A stretch of 28,816 nucleotides of DNA from Zestomicrobium sp964482405 (GTDB lineage Archaea; Thermoproteota; Thermoprotei_A; Sulfolobales; NBVN01), in the NCBI GenBank assembly GCA_964482405.1, contig CAYZXH010000019.1:1-28816 (forward strand). Direction: 5' to 3'. The notes under the pieces were generated by a model. That model made no database searches, had not been told where the DNA came from, and saw only the letters and a list, made by a program, of their open reading frames with translations. The position numbers and the translations under genes are program-made. Shown here piece after piece: positions 28,790 to 28,816 of the stretch (position 1 is its first letter; each line of letters opens with the position of its first letter).

Positions 28790-28816
28790 CATTTACTAGG
28801 TTAATTTGGGTTGGCT

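Noticed and set aside
1..28816. CRISPR array, restriction-modification pair or prophage
   Set aside because: No regularly spaced repeats were seen. The methyltransferase has no adjacent endonuclease gene, and no phage structural or integrase genes are present.

Overview
The window is from a hyperthermophilic archaeon of the Thermoproteota, most likely a Desulfurococcales-type organism. The evidence is a crenarchaeal archaellum cluster (arlB-X-G-F-H-I-J order, no arlC/D/E genes), an aLhr helicase, TFE and Trm56, archaeal ribosomal proteins, an intron-containing tRNA, T/A-rich BoxA promoters and many GTG/TTG starts after GGTGA-type ribosome binding sites. The superoxide reductase has the same Lys-to-Thr change reported for Ignicoccus hospitalis. 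That is suggestive, but I do not name a genus.

Layout. (1) 1-1430, minus strand: an unknown 151-aa protein and a membrane-anchored double winged-helix regulator of ArnR type. They are divergent from (2) 1519-9331, plus strand: archaellin, a 2-TM protein plus an ArlX/ArlD-E-like protein, ArlG, ArlF, ArlH, ArlI and ArlJ. arlI carries a 333-aa in-frame intein. arlB and arlH have no ATG/GTG/TTG at the position where their N-termini must begin; each has an ACG after a good ribosome binding site. (3) 9409-10136: two unknown small proteins. (4) 10245-15797: Lhr-type helicase, Trm56, TFE, an overlapping C5-cytosine methyltransferase and a SpoU-like protein. (5) 15824-15914: tRNA-Gln(TTG) with a 15-nt intron. 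(6) 15965-16850: an unknown protein and a sulfite-oxidase-fold molybdoenzyme. (7) 17010-20450: an oxygen-defence block of superoxide reductase, ferritin-like/VIT1 metal transporter, flavodiiron protein and peroxiredoxin. (8) 20550-20924: a decayed tnpB tail with its right-end hairpin. (9) 21016-22573: AlaX and a DUF357-cytidylyltransferase. (10) 22623-27240, minus strand: L2, L23, L4, L3, HflX and an MBF1-type factor. (11) 27300-28816: a GC-rich possible second tnpB scar, an HhH-GPD glycosylase with two Fe-S loops, and two further TnpB-type right ends.

The most interesting material is the archaellum locus. It combines an intein that splits the motor ATPase between Walker B and the His box, apparent non-canonical initiation codons at arlB and arlH, and a 10-bp motif present twice beyond the 3' end of the regulator gene and once, inverted, just upstream of the archaellin promoter. 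Together these suggest that motility could be controlled at transcription, translation initiation and protein splicing. All of this is read by eye; no database search was run.
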